A stretch of 64,000 nt of DNA from Trichostrongylus colubriformis. Lineage: Eukaryota > Nematoda > Chromadorea > Rhabditida > Trichostrongylidae. Positions 44,557 to 54,945 of this stretch are shown one piece after another. The translations under genes and the position numbers were made by a program. Every line of letters starts with the position of its first letter. Position 1 is the stretch's first letter. The notes under the pieces are model-generated. The model made no database searches. It was not told the DNA's origin and saw only the letters and a list, made by a program, of their open reading frames with translations. The stretch is taken from positions 7,175,501 to 7,239,500 of the forward strand of contig OZ022256.1 in NCBI GenBank assembly GCA_963978905.1. Reading direction: 5' to 3'.

Positions 44557-45883
44557 ATAGCTTTACAGATAACAACCCTAATTAAGAAATCATTAACTCG
44601 GGCGTAAAACTCTAAAGGGAATGTTGCAATGAACGCAGACGCACGTTTTTTTCTATGAATCGAGCATTCATTTCGGATTCGATATATGGACGGGATGAGT
44701 GGGAGCAACGCCACTTTCCATTACATCGATATGAGCATGCGAGAGGATGAAGTTTTCCGCGTTAATCAATCCTTTGTATGATGCGCCATGCATGCTGTAT
44801 ATTGTCTCGTTGCTTGCGTCGTCTCTGTACCTCTCCCGTGCCTCTCTACCTCATTGGCTTGTGAACGCAGCGATGCCCTGCCGGGCAGAGGATGAAGGCG
44901 GCCTGCCGACGATGATGCTCATGTGAAAAGGCGAAATTATGAAACGGTGTCACTTCTCAGGCATAACAGTTATCCTTCAATATCGGGAAAGTTCCAGTGA
45001 TCTCCGGTAGTAGCATCTTCTTATTTTCTTAAGTGCAGTGGTCTTTTTAGAATACGGTTAAGACGGTGTGTAAATATTGTAAAGGTGGTGCCATTCTGGA
45101 TGTCTAAGTGCTGAATATTCGTCTAGTAAAGAGAAATAATTCCATCAATCATCATTGAAGAAATAGTCTCGTCTATGAATTGGGCATTTTTTGCGGGCGT
45201 GAAATGAAAGGCCTGATCTCCTTCAAGCTGCCATCCTGTGATATGGGGGTCGAAGACAATATAGCACTCCATCTGCTCTTTTTGGGGGTCTAGCGGGTAG
45301 CTGTATTAACTGCACCTCAAGTGCTTCCTTTTTATGCGTTTTCCGTTTTCGGTATAAGAATTCCTCAACTGGATCATGCAAATGAAAGCTAGCGAATTTC
45401 CATTGGGCTGAAAACTTGTTCCTGAGGGTAGTTTAACCCCCTGAGAACGAATATCAAATCCGTTTCTCGCGAAAAAACCTTTCGTTCATGCTCTATGAGC
45501 ACTGGCAGCTCAAATAATTGAATCGTTAAAATCACTAAAAAATTATAACGAGGAGTAGTCTGATGCTCTCAATATTTATATCCGAATGTTTACGAACTCA
45601 CAAACTGAAAATACAAATTTCGCAGAAATTGTCTTCAGTGGGGATCGAACCATCGACCACTTTTTTGGCATTTGTAGGGGGGCTCAGGAAAAATGAAGGA
45701 TAGTTATATGTTTCATATATGTACCCCACATGATGCAAAAAACCGTTTTCAAAAAACGCTCCATCTTCTGAAAGACCTTCTTCGTGAGTCGCTGTGAATT
45801 TCGACCTCTTTTCCACACCACAATGGTAGAGGGTGTGCTGACATCGCGTGTATTAAACGCCCTGTTCAATCACGCCCTATGTA
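44557..45883. other. No gene; partial repeats
   Basis: Contains a SINE-A tail fragment (about 44757-44790) and part of the CGCGTTCATAC MITE family (44770-44895). The region 45640-45830 resembles about 26480-26620 weakly. Confidence 0.35.
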
Positions 45884-47259
45884 TTGGGTTGGGGAATAAG
45901 TCCTTGCGGTTTTTTTCAACTTCGTTTTTCACATTGTTTCCTTTATCTTTCGACAAAGCTTATACATGTTTTCGATAGAGCTTTTTTTGCTCTACAAAAC
46001 CATACTATCTGTTTTCCGATTCCTTCGACTACCTAATATTTATGAGGTTTGGAAATGAAGTAAGCTGAAGGCAAAAAATTGGCACTTGCGCACCTCATTT
46101 TTCTCGTCTGCCATTGAGACCAAAAAATGTTTGTGCATATATTTTGATAGAGCTTTTTCAGCTCTACAGAATGGTACTACTTATTATTCAAATCGCTCAG
46201 TTTTTTGCTGTTTTTAGGATTCAGAAATGCAGTACTCGCAAAAGTGTGCACTTTCGTTATCTTCTCTTCCTCGCCTACCATTGAGATTTGAGAAGGTGTG
46301 CATATGTGCATTCGATAGAACTTTCTTTGCTCTACAAAATGATACCACTCTTCTTTTGTATCCTCTCATATTTTAGCATGTAGAGTAAACTTCCACCTGT
46401 TTTTCACTTTAAAATTGCATAATGAATATGATTTTTTGGCAGAGTGTTTTATATCATTCGATAGAGCTCTTTTCGCTCTACAAGATATTATTTACGATTT
46501 TTGTTCAAATAATTTTTTGACAGTTTTTAGATCATTTAAAAGCCGACGAAATCGAGCATTTTCGTCACATGGTGTCAAAAATGCCCGATTTCGTCGACTT
46601 TTAAATGATCTAAAAACTGTCAAAAAATTATTTGAACAAAAACCGTAAATAGTATCTTGTAGAGCGAAAAGAGCTCTATCGAATGATATAAAACACTCTG
46701 CCAAAAAAATCATATTCATTATGCAATTTTAAATTGAAAAACAGGTGGAAGTTTACTCTACATGCTAAAATATGAGAGGATACAAAAGAAGAGTGGTATC
46801 ATTTTGTAGAGCAAAGAAAGTTCTATCGAATGCACATATGCACACCTTCTCAAATCTCAATGGTAGGCGAGGAAGAGAAGATAACGAAAGTGCACACTTT
46901 TGCGAGTACTGCATTTCTGAATCCTAAAAACAGCAAAAAGCTGAGCGATTTGAATAATAAGTAGTACCATTCTATAGAGCTGAAAAAGCTCTATCAAAAC
47001 ATATGCACAAACATTTTTTGGTCTCATTGGCAGACGAGAAAAATGAGGTGCGCAAGTGCCAATTTTTTGCCTTCAGCTTACTTCATTTCCAAACCTCATA
47101 AATATTAGATAGTCGAAGGAATCGGAAAACAGATAGTATGGTTTTGTAGAGCAAAAAAAGCTCTATCGAAAACATGTATAAGCTTTGTCGAAAGATAAAG
47201 GAAACAATGTGAAAAACGAGGTTGAAAAAAACCGCAAGGACTTATTCCCCAACCCAATA
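45882..47259. mobile_element. 1,374-bp fold-back (palindromic) element
   Basis: A near-perfect palindrome with its centre at about 46570. The ends are TTGGGTTGGGGAATAAGTCC (45884 onward) and its inverse ending at 47257, flanked by TA on both sides, as with Tc1/mariner-type insertion. Each arm of about 680 bp contains a repeated module (GATAGAGCTTTTT...GCTCTACAAAA) about every 150-175 bp: near 45974, 46150, 46308 and 46460 on the left, mirrored on the right. No transposase is visible; the two opposite open frames at 46415-46648 and 46492-46719 are the two arms read as near-identical peptides. Diverged single arms are at 26785 and 32205. Confidence 0.93.
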
Positions 47260-47421
47260 CGTTACACCGTCCCAGACGAATGCGAGTAAAGTACAACCGA
47301 AGCCGCTGCTCCCACTTCCTGTGGTTGCCAGTAATTTTGTTCGCGTGTATACCTGACGGGTATACACGAAAAGAGGGTAAAGAGAGTGGTAGGGGTAATG
47401 AGATCTCCTCAACTGACTCAC

Positions 47422-47661
47422 GCAACTGACAGCTATGGTTCTAAGAAGATTACATGTGGCGAAATTTTCCGATGAGAAAGAGTACCCTGGGGCTTTATAA
47501 GAGCCGTCTTCTTCGACAGCTACCATTTCATACCAGCCCGCTTCTTCTGAGAATAAACGGCCGGAAGGGAACGCCATTTCTCGGATTCGTTTGACCGTTA
47601 CATTCAGCTTTTTCTTCATTTTCGTACTATCACGTCGACCCATAATTAATGATCTTTCCAT
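47422..47661 (-). CDS. Candidate first exon of an unidentified gene (80 codons)
   Basis: ATG at 47661, 80 codons, ending exactly on a codon boundary at a GTGAGT donor (47416-47421). TTCAG and GTCAG acceptor-like sites lie within about 50 nt upstream of the ATG and could take a spliced leader. The peptide has a basic start (KMKKKLNVTVKRIREMAF) followed by an acidic, aromatic segment (EEAGWYEMVAVEEDGSYKAP). I do not recognise the family. The fold-back element at 45884-47257 lies in what would be its first intron; the next exon was not found. Confidence 0.45.
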
Positions 47662-50025
47662 ATTCGGCTTGAATTACCCCTGACACTGCTTCTGAAGCAG
47701 ATATGGTCAGTGGAGAGGCTAGGACACTCGTCCTCTGACGTTTTCGAACCTAAGAAGCCTCAGCTGTTATCTGACTAGGCTCCAGAGATATTATGTAGGT
47801 CTGCAGAACACCACCGTTGTGTGCTTAGACTTCAAAGGAGACGCGCCGCCCACCAAAGGAGCGCAGATTTGTGTGTTTATACCGTCTTGAAATTCAGCAT
47901 GGACAGCTTTTGCTGCAAAATATGAATCAGCGACTTTTACAGGTTCCTTTTTCTGCGCTATTAAAGGAACCGGAAGGGGTCCGAAACAAGAGAAAAATAA
48001 AAAGAAATGAGCATTTTGTAACGAACGCAGAAGGTTAGAAACGATAATCGGTGAAAAAACCCGAATTCAAAAGTGCATCGCTGCGGTGTGTATTCCCGCC
48101 TCAGTCGCACCATCGCACTGACTTTCCGAGTTGCCCGCTGTAGGAGACTGGCCGCGGTCCAACATTAGTTGTAGCACCTGACCCCCAGCGCAGTGGAGTG
48201 GCCATTCCCAACTACATTAGCATTCATGTAAGACATCTAGAAACAGTGTAAGAAGGAACAAAGGAAAAAGTAAAAGGAAAATGCAAATTTATAAAAGACA
48301 CAGCTTCTCTTGGCATCATGCCACGGCGTCAAATTGGGGAGTTTGTGCAATGGCGGCCACTTGAACTCGTCCACACTACGTCTGTTCTACCGTAGGCCAA
48401 AATTACCTCCTTTTGGTGTCTTTAAAAGGCAGTGGTAGGGGTAGTTGAAGCCGAGTATGAAAACATCATTTAGAGATGTAGTGAAGCGGTCGAAAGCCAG
48501 AAAATGATACTTTCCCTCAGTCGATTCCAAAAAGAGGCGGGCCAAGTCAGAGCGGTTGGCAATGTTATAGAAGGTGTTTTCTCACTGTCTCTGAATATAC
48601 AGGGGGTGCCAAAAAAAGAGTAATTTCGCTCACGGCTCACATGCGCCAAGTATACAAAACATAGGGAAACGAAAGAGAAAAAGTATTGGGGCAAAGTATT
48701 CCTGAAATGTTCCTTTAAAAACTGGAGCAAGCTGAGACCCAGTACTTTCACCTTCATCAAAATACGGAGCCTTTAGTCGGGGTAGTGGGGCTTCAGACCA
48801 CCTACAATATCACGGTCCGCTTGAAACAGTGGAGCCAGGTTCCGTGGTAGGTCCTTTGTGAGAAGCTTCCTAAGGATTGGCCTTCGGTTCATAGAACTCA
48901 CAGAGCCTTCTCTGCTCGGACAACGCTGATCCAAAGTGTCATTTTTCATGCCCGAAACGCGGAGGCGGCACTGGTAGAGGTACATTCTGACTCCTGACGG
49001 GGGGGGGGGGGGGGGGAAACTTGAAGAAAACGGAATAGCCAATGCCCCACCTAATATCGGTTTCCTCGACTATCCAGTGAGGGCAGACCTTAGCAAGGTT
49101 TGAACGAGGGTAATGAAATCGCGGATTCTGCCGAGTTGAGACGACGCATCGTGTTTTCTTGGCAAAAGCTCTCAATCTGCTCGTGCAGAAGGCCGTTACG
49201 CAGTTTAGCGAGGCGGTGAAGTAGGCTCTTGAATTTAGGGGTGAAAATGACTCGTCAGAATTTGCTGATGTTTGACCAATTCAGTGTTGAAAGTGGAGGA
49301 GATAGTGTGAGTCTGACTCAACCATAATGATTGACCACGCAGCTCATCTTCCAAGTGCTTACTCTTGATTCTTTTTGATGCGCTGATTGATAGGGGAATT
49401 ATCAGCTGACGCACATGACCTACTGAAAGTTTCAAATTGAAATCCACAAATCAGATTCCCGCAAAAATTGGTGGACAAAGTATCAATCACAGCCGTCACA
49501 GACCTTCGACCGAGCGCCGGAATTTGATTGCGGTTTGAATGAGGCAAATTTCAATAATGTTCGCAATATAGGGCATAGAGATGTGAGTTCAAGGGCTATT
49601 TCTCTGAAAAATGGTTCAGGAAAAGATTCCAGGCTACTGTAACTGTATAGGGCGGGCTTGCTTGGCTGACCAGGATCAACACGCGGTTAGGGTTTTCATA
49701 AGAAGTGCAATGGAAAAGACTTTCATGAAGCATTTTTTCCTGGCAATGTTCAAGAATATTTGCAGGAAATACACTTGACATAGCTAAATTTTATTAAATT
49801 ATAACTACCCATGGCATAATGTGCAGTTACTGCTCTAGCATTACAAAGCCATATGACACCAACAGAAGAAAGAATCACAAATATCCTTTTAGAAGAAAGA
49901 TGTGTTTATACGTTCTAAGAGTAAACAACGGTTAATAAAAACATCATGAAGGCGCTCCTGAATCAGTCAGCACGGTAGTCCTTTCTTCAGAATTTTCACA
50001 TCATTTTTTCAAGGTCGTAGAGCTC
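47662..50025. other. No confident gene; one long poly-G and possible Tc1 end
   Basis: A run of about 18 G lies at 48999-49016. CAGGGGGTGCCAAAAAA near 48601 resembles a Tc1-type terminus but has no partner. Several minus-strand frames (48773-49042, 49235-49447, 49596-49781) look partly protein-like without a common frame, perhaps a decayed transposase. Confidence 0.3.
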
Positions 50026-50194
50026 TCACTTTCCAGGCAGTCGCAAGGCGCCTTCTCGGTATGCTTCCATACGGGTGGCACAGTAAAACTCCTTCTTCAG
50101 ATTACAGTATGCCCACTGGAGTTGACGATTTCTATAGTCGAAACGCTCGATTAGACAGGTACCCAGCTTTCGATCGCAATGGCATCCCCAGTTT
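50026..50194 (-). CDS. Secreted phospholipase A2-like protein, last exon
   Basis: A GCTTTCAG acceptor, phase 2, then 55 sense codons to TGA at 50026-50028. The peptide contains GCHCDRKLGTC, matching the C-x-C-D-R-x4-C helix of secreted PLA2s (the Asp that partners the catalytic His). More cysteines follow in WAYC and EFYC. It joins in frame and phase with 50312-50398. Together they carry the two hallmark PLA2 cysteine helices. The assignment is from motif spacing only. Confidence 0.65.
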
Positions 50195-50311
50195 CTGAAA
50201 GCTGCAATTATTGAAGATTTCTGGCTGAAAATTTTGGCTTCGATTTGTCATCCAGAAAAAAATGTATAAAAATGGGAAACAAAAATACAAAGCATCATTG
50301 AAAAAACTCAC

Positions 50312-50398
50312 GTCCACCTGTAATGCGGTGCTAGTATGCACCAGTCTGTGGGTTCTCTTAACGGATAGCAATGGTTATGGCGATTGCATGGTTGAAAA
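50312..50398 (-). CDS. Secreted phospholipase A2-like protein, active-site exon
   Basis: An 87-bp exon between a TTTTTATAG acceptor and a GTGAGT donor, phase 2 at both ends, joining exactly to the last exon. It carries PCNRHNHCY, which corresponds to the PLA2 active-site signature C-C-x2-H-D-x-C. His is kept, but the Ca2+-liganding Asp is Asn and the first Cys of the pair is Pro. Such changes usually weaken or abolish catalysis. The preceding in-frame exon candidate (50756-50910) does not offer a canonical donor in the needed phase, so a short exon may be missing or the gene may be damaged. Confidence 0.65.
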
Positions 50399-50530
50399 CT
50401 ATAAAAAGATGAGACAATTGGCACTAATTAACATTTCTTCTATAACTCAAGCCCTATGTAGGTTGGCAGTCCATGTGTTGTTTTGTTGGGGAACAGGAAG
50501 AAGGTCTGTTCACTCGATGATCACCCAAGG

Positions 50531-50672
50531 CTGAGTTCATACATTCCGGTGCCGACTGCAGGACATGGCTGCGTGTCTTTACATCTTCGCCCAACCCCCT
50601 GCTTCGTTACCTACGTAGTCTCTGCACCTCCCCCGTGCCACTCTGCCTCGCTGCCTGGGAACGTGGCCTAAC
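50531..50672. repeat. Short MITE, CGCGTTCATAC family, copy 3
   Basis: GAGTTCATACATTCCG ... CACTCTGCCTCGCTGCCTGGGAACG is the inverse-orientation relative of 23135 and 41930. It lies in the presumed intron of the PLA2-like gene. Confidence 0.7.
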
Positions 50673-50755
50673 ACTTGAACTATGGTTGTTCTAAGGTAAC
50701 AGTGATTTTATCAGTAGTTTAATATCTGCTCATTATCAACCTCTATCATTTGCTA

Positions 50756-50910
50756 TTAATGTTGATCACCCACTACTGGTGTTCCCGTTCCACTTTCCAA
50801 TTTACACTCCATAAAATACCAGGCCCCACCACTGCTGCCACCCCAGATATGAATTTCGTGACCGCAGGCATGACCTTGCGGTATCATAAGTGTGCAATCC
50901 ACTATGCAAC
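50756..50910 (-). CDS. PLA2-like gene, exon with degenerate Ca2+-loop
   Basis: A CCCCCTAG acceptor, phase 1, matches the phase-1 donor of 50969-51136 across a 58-bp intron. The peptide runs GCIVDC, QGHACGHEIHIWGGSSGG, then YFMECKLESGTGTP, which I align with the PLA2 loop Y-G-C-Y-C-G-x-G-G-x-G-T-P. Two loop glycines are replaced. The frame reaches TAA at 50756-50758, but the true 3' end of this exon is unclear. An alternative donor near the AWY codons would join the next exon in phase but drop the loop. Confidence 0.5.
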
Positions 50911-50968
50911 CTAGGGGGAGTGGGGCTATTGCACAGAATACTCCTTAGCACCTTTGCCTCGCACCTAC

Positions 50969-51136
50969 CTCGCATCTCCTTAGCACCAGCCGCCACACCT
51001 TGGCATGCGGGGTGACCTTGCTTCATTGACTGCTGCAACTTCAGGTAGAATTCCGAAGTGATTGTGGGGGCTTTACAGGATTCGCACGCCATTTGCGACA
51101 TGTTTGTTTTTTCACATCCACTATTTGTGGGAAGGA
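50969..51136 (-). CDS. PLA2-like gene, cysteine-rich upstream exon
   Basis: A 168-bp exon; CATGACAG acceptor (phase 1) and GCGAG-GTAGGT donor (phase 1). The frame is open and keeps phase with neighbours on both sides. The peptide includes MACESCKAPTITSEFY and HPACQGVAAG. I see no known domain in this exon by itself. Confidence 0.55.
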
Positions 51137-51209
51137 CTGTCATGCCCCAAGAGCTTTCGCACTTTCGTGAACGAAATGAAATATGAGAAGCCAACAAACG
51201 CGTTTTGAC

Positions 51210-51321
51210 CTATGTGGGAGCTATCGTTGCGCAGCGGTCCCGCAGCCTTGTACTTTCTTGCGGAACGAGGTTTGTGAGGGAAAGCGTCAATGAAATAATT
51301 TTTGGCCACATACCCGTGAGA
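51210..51321 (-). CDS. PLA2-like gene, further upstream exon
   Basis: A 112-bp exon from a GAATCAG acceptor (phase 0) to an ATAG-GTCAAA donor (phase 1); the 73-bp intron keeps frame with 50969-51136. The peptide is basic (YVAKNYFIDAFPHKPRSARK). Upstream exons would lie beyond the SINE at 51393; I could not place a start codon or signal peptide. Confidence 0.45.
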
Positions 51322-51392
51322 CTGATTCACATGGTTACGAAGATTTTCTTGGCTCTACATAGATGGATACGCAATAAAAAAACGAGTTGAAT

Positions 51393-51688
51393 AAAAGGAT
51401 AAAGTTTTTGGCGTCAATCAGTCCCTTCTGTGGAATGCGCCGCACATTCTAGTTCCATTCAGAATCGTGATGGCTGGTGAATGAGTTGTGGTCTATACAA
51501 TGACTTGCGTTGGCCAGCCGCTGTACAAGTCAGTGCTTTTATCCTCCTGATCGAGTCTGGTATTAATTCACCGAGCCCGGAGGGATGGAAGGCTTGGTTG
51601 GCCTGGGCGGGCTTTGATGCGGGATTTGATCCCCGCACCATGAAAGTGGGGTGTGCGCCACCTGTCACTACACCACCTCGTCCATGAA
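51393..51688 (-). repeat. tRNA-derived SINE (family A), copy 5
   Basis: Minus-strand copy with its tail (AAAGGATAAAG) at the left and head near 51685. Very similar to copies 3 and 4. It lies just upstream of the PLA2-like exons, probably in an intron. Confidence 0.85.
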
Positions 51689-52571
51689 AACAGGAAGTTA
51701 CTCAATCTAAATTGAATGATCTTAACTAATTAATTTTAATTAACATGATCCAAAAAAATCTCTACAACTTCGAAGCAGCTTTCTATAACTTCCAGAGGAC
51801 CTTTTGATCCCTTAGAAAAGTTTCGCGGAATCTACAGCACTAGATCAGAGCGCGAGGCACGAGTGAAAACTTTTAACGAAATCTGCTCCTAGAACACTTA
51901 AGACAGTGACAAGGGAAATTTGGTCGAGAAGTGAAAATGTAGTGGATATGAAAGTAGAGTTGCTCAGTAATACGATGGTGAAGAAAAAACGGAAGGAAGT
52001 GGCCAAACACCCGAGAAATAGGACCCCCTTACCACCGTAGATTCTCGACGCGTACGACCTTTCCGTCAAGTAACGGATAATCGGACGAGTAACGGACGAG
52101 TTCCCATTGGCATGTTGCCAGGTCGTAAACACGAAGGGATGTTTGGAAATACATTATCCATTTTCTTGAGTGAGGTTTAACTAAAACTGAGAAAGCGCGC
52201 CGCGATGACTTTAACACTGCTGCATCTCCTTGGCCACTCTCACCGCAGCCGATCAGGAATCACGTCGCTCGGAGGCGAAGTCTGTCATCCAAAGGCGTCA
52301 GCTGCTGACGGTTACACTGTCTCTACAGCTCGAGGGCGCGTTTCGACCAAGGTTTCGCCATAGTTAGGCTTCCTAGGCACCTAGTTTCCATGTGAGTCAA
52401 CTTTTTTAGGGATCTTTCAATAACCACATTAACCCTAATGTTGTCTTGAATGTACTGTTTATGATCTGTTACACGTTGTTGAATCCTTAAAGATATGTAA
52501 TCGGATAAAAGTTGAAGAAGAAGCTTAATTCTGCTATTACTCCAATTTTCGGTCGTTCTAGTTATTAGAGG
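51689..52571. other. Weak exon candidates only
   Basis: On the minus strand about 52030-52190 reads as protein (e.g. FQTSLRVYDLATCQWELV, vaguely kelch-like) before a GGTAAGG donor, but phases with neighbours do not fit and I leave it unannotated. Confidence 0.3.
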
Positions 52572-52985
52572 AATCGTCCACGGATAAATGAGTTTCTTTG
52601 TTACCCATATATTTATGTTGTATTTGTCTAATTAGGGCCACATGCAAAGTGTGAAACCGGCTATGATACGGCCCTCCTAATTCTCGGCCAGGTGGGCGGG
52701 GCCTTCGAGTAAAAGCCCCAACCCCTCGTCAGCCGCGTTTGGGAACAGAGAGTGGGACTATTTATGTAACTTTCTGTTCCCACAAACCGTCTCCGACCGC
52801 GGTAGATGACGGAGTAGGCACTTGCTCGGAGGCTCCGCCCACCCGGCCGAATTAGGGGAGCTGTATCTTAGTCGGATTTGCATTTTTTTTTTCGTGTGAA
52901 ACTTTGCATGCGGCCCGCACTATGCAAATACAACATTAATATATGGGTAACAGGAAAGCTTTTTTCCCCGTGGAAGATTCCTCTG
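52572..52985. repeat. Palindromic MITE (GTTACTCATATATTTATGTTG family), copy 2
   Basis: Outer ends GAGGAATCGTCCACGG and the inverse CCGTGGAAGATTCCTC. Inside are TTACCCATATATTTATGTTG and the inverse CAACATTAATATATGGGTAA, then AGGGCCACATGCAAAG / CTTTGCATGCGGCCC, and the GGGCGGGGCC ... GGCTCCGCCC GC-rich core. This is the most complete copy. Confidence 0.88.
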
Positions 52986-53299
52986 AGCTAAGGGCTGCAA
53001 TGATGCAGTTTTCTTTTCGGTGAAAAAAACGCTTCGTATTTTTAACGGAGGGATCAAACGCGGTGAATTCTCTGCCACGCTCACGACCTCTTTTTATCTC
53101 TCAACCCTCTCGTGGTGCTAGTACGGCAAACAGTCGTTGGCGTGAACTGAAATGACTTGTTAATTCTGCTTCCAAACAGTCATTGTTGAAGATATTTCTT
53201 CAACTAGGGAAAGCAGTCGGCTGGCAAAGTGATGATCTTTGAGAGCAAGTTCAAAGAGTACGACGGGCTCAAATGAAATTTGAAACGATCCTGTAGAGA

Positions 53300-53700
53300 G
53301 AGACCTAACGACCTTGACTGGCCGTTAGAGTGCAACAAGATGTCTCAGCCATGTCTGTGATGAAGTCTTCTCAGTTACCATTCTCATCCTCAACATCACA
53401 CTTTCGGTGAATCTGGGGTGTAGAGGTCTTTCAACCGTCTCCGTCTTTCGAAGCAGCTTGCAGTACGCCAGAATTTTTCCATCCCATCAAACGCAGGCTA
53501 TGTATTTCTTGAGATGGAAGTCCTGGTTCTTCTTGACACCAAACTTTCAAGCTGTCTCCGCCACTATACCGTCCTCCTTACCTAACTCTCTAACCCTCCT
53601 GACACACCAAATTTTTGAGCACCTTTGGCAAACTTTCGCATCTAGCGAAGAACTGTCGGGCTCAGTGTCGTCAGCGCTGTTGTGTGCCGCGCGCGTTTAA
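53300..53700 (-). pseudogene. Possible Tc1-type transposase remnant
   Basis: The minus strand reads, with interruptions, VRELGKEDGIVAETA, KFGVKKNQDFHLKKY and CKLLRKTETV, resembling the helix-turn-helix and linker of Tc1-like transposases. Stops interrupt it and no termini were identified. Confidence 0.35.
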
Positions 53701-53762
53701 CACCTTGGAGTCCTATATTTGAGAGCAAATAGTTGTGGAAAAAGTAGAAAACACTTTCAAAT

Positions 53763-54389
53763 TACAGGGTGGCTCTTAATTATTTGCGCGAAATTCAAAC
53801 CGCTACCGTACTTTTGAAAATGGCGGGAGATCAATTATTAGGATTTTTCTAGAATAGGGCTGAAGTCTACCAAGAAGAGATCCTGCGCAATTTTCCTCTC
53901 CACTGGGTTGCTGAAAATTTTGTCAGTGGTCGATGCGTGCTCCAACAGGACTGGGCACCTGCTTATTCTGCGAGATCCACACCGGCATTCTGCGAGTGTC
54001 ACTTCCCTTGATACTGGACGAAGAACTTCTGCCACCCTAACTCGCCTGATCTCTCTCCGATGGATTTCGCTGTGTAGGGCTACCTGCAGCAGAAGTTCTC
54101 CTCGAAAAGGCACCAAAGTTTGAACGCTCTCAAAGCCTCACTTCAGAAAACGTGGGACGATATCGACATCGCCTTCCTGCGGCCCACAATGATGTCGGTG
54201 GAGAAGAGACCGAAGGCCTGTATTGCTGCAAAAGGTGCTCATTTCGAACATCTTTTCGAGTGAATGATTGTTAGGCATTGCTCTACATAGAGTTGTATCA
54301 GATTGTATAATCGTTTTGTATAATCGTTGTATTTCTCGAAGTTATTAGTAGTAATAAACTACGCGCAAATAATTAGGAGCCACTCTGTA
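53763..54389 (+). mobile_element. Deleted Tc1-type transposon, relic transposase
   Basis: Inverted ends CAGGGTGGCTCTTAATTATT (53765) and the mirror ending GAGCCACTCTG (54387), with flanking TA dinucleotides; 623 bp. The plus strand at about 53880-54260 encodes a broken C-terminal transposase: QQDWAPAYSARST, a PNSPDLSPMDFAV block (the third acidic region), LQQKFSSK and KACIAAKGAHFE. Stops and frame breaks interrupt it, and the N-terminal half is missing. Confidence 0.85.
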
Positions 54390-54391
54390 TG

Positions 54392-54599
54392 TATTAGAGG
54401 TGCTATCGCAATAAGGAGGGGGGAGGGGCATCTCACAAAAAGTTCCATTTATGAGTACCCCTCCGGGATTTTTGTGGGGTCACTCTGCTTATTCAGGCGT
54501 ATATTTTCGACTAAGCCTTGAAGGAGGAAGGAAGGGGCTCTAAGTGAGGTCCATAGTACTATGCTCCCCCCCCCCTCATTGCGATAGCACCTATTAGAG
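54392..54599. repeat. hAT-like MITE with 7-8 bp target duplication
   Basis: Perfect 14-bp inverted ends GGTGCTATCGCAAT / ATTGCGATAGCACC, flanked by TATTAGA(G) at 54392 and 54592. The body of about 190 bp is G- and C-run rich, with a C run of about 12 near 54566. The target size fits hAT-type insertion. It sits three bases from the Tc1 relic. Confidence 0.82.
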
Positions 54600-54689
54600 T
54601 TGTATAATGGTGAAAGGGTCGATGTAAAAACGGGCTGTCCTTCAACTCCGATTGTCTTGCAGTTTGCATGATACTCTGATTTTTCTGAT

Positions 54690-54872
54690 CTGTCGCAAGA
54701 CATTCTAAAGCCTTGCGACGCTTTCCGCGATCTGATGCTAGATAAGCGTTGCTGTAGTTTTAGTGTTTTCACATTCATCAGGCGTTAGTATAAAAAGACA
54801 GAAATTTCATAATGACTTCGCGTTTTCGCACTTCAATAAATCTTCCACTGAACCGTGTGCCGATCGCAGTTT
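54690..54872 (-). repeat. Direct repeat R, copy 1 (flanks the ABCA relic)
   Basis: GTCGCAAGACATTCTAAAGCC ... CTTTCCGCGATCTGATGCTAG ... TTTTCACATTCATCAGGC ... AATAAATCTTCCACTGAAC is repeated in the same orientation at 57091-57275. About 85% alike by eye. In this copy it directly adjoins the tRNA-Gly-like sequence. Confidence 0.82.
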
Positions 54873-54945
54873 TGGTGCATCGGCCGGGAAACAAACCCGG
54901 GCCGCCCGCGTGGCAGGTGAGCATCTACCACTAAACCACCGATGC
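54873..54945 (-). pseudogene. tRNA-Gly(GCC)-like sequence with encoded CCA
   Basis: The minus strand reads GCATCGGTGG ... CTGCCACGCGGG ... CCGGCCGATGCA, a 70-nt tRNA-Gly with anticodon GCC. One D-arm base is missing, and the T loop is TTTGTTT instead of TTCGATT, so the B box is damaged. The next three bases are CCA (54873-54875 on the plus strand read TGG). Eukaryotic tRNA genes do not normally encode CCA, so this looks like a reverse-transcribed tRNA or a tRNA-primed product, not a working gene. It interrupts the ABCA relic right after the ABC signature. Confidence 0.8.

Noticed and set aside
46415..46719. Two opposite 75-77 codon genes with nearly the same protein
   Set aside because: They are the two arms of the palindrome read on opposite strands.
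50756..50910. Peptidase M20-type HACGHE motif in the PLA2-like exon
   Set aside because: Only the short HACGHE string fits; neighbouring exons carry PLA2-type cysteine helices, and no other M20 motifs are present.
54873..54945. Functional tRNA-Gly gene
   Set aside because: Missing D-arm base, broken B box and encoded CCA.
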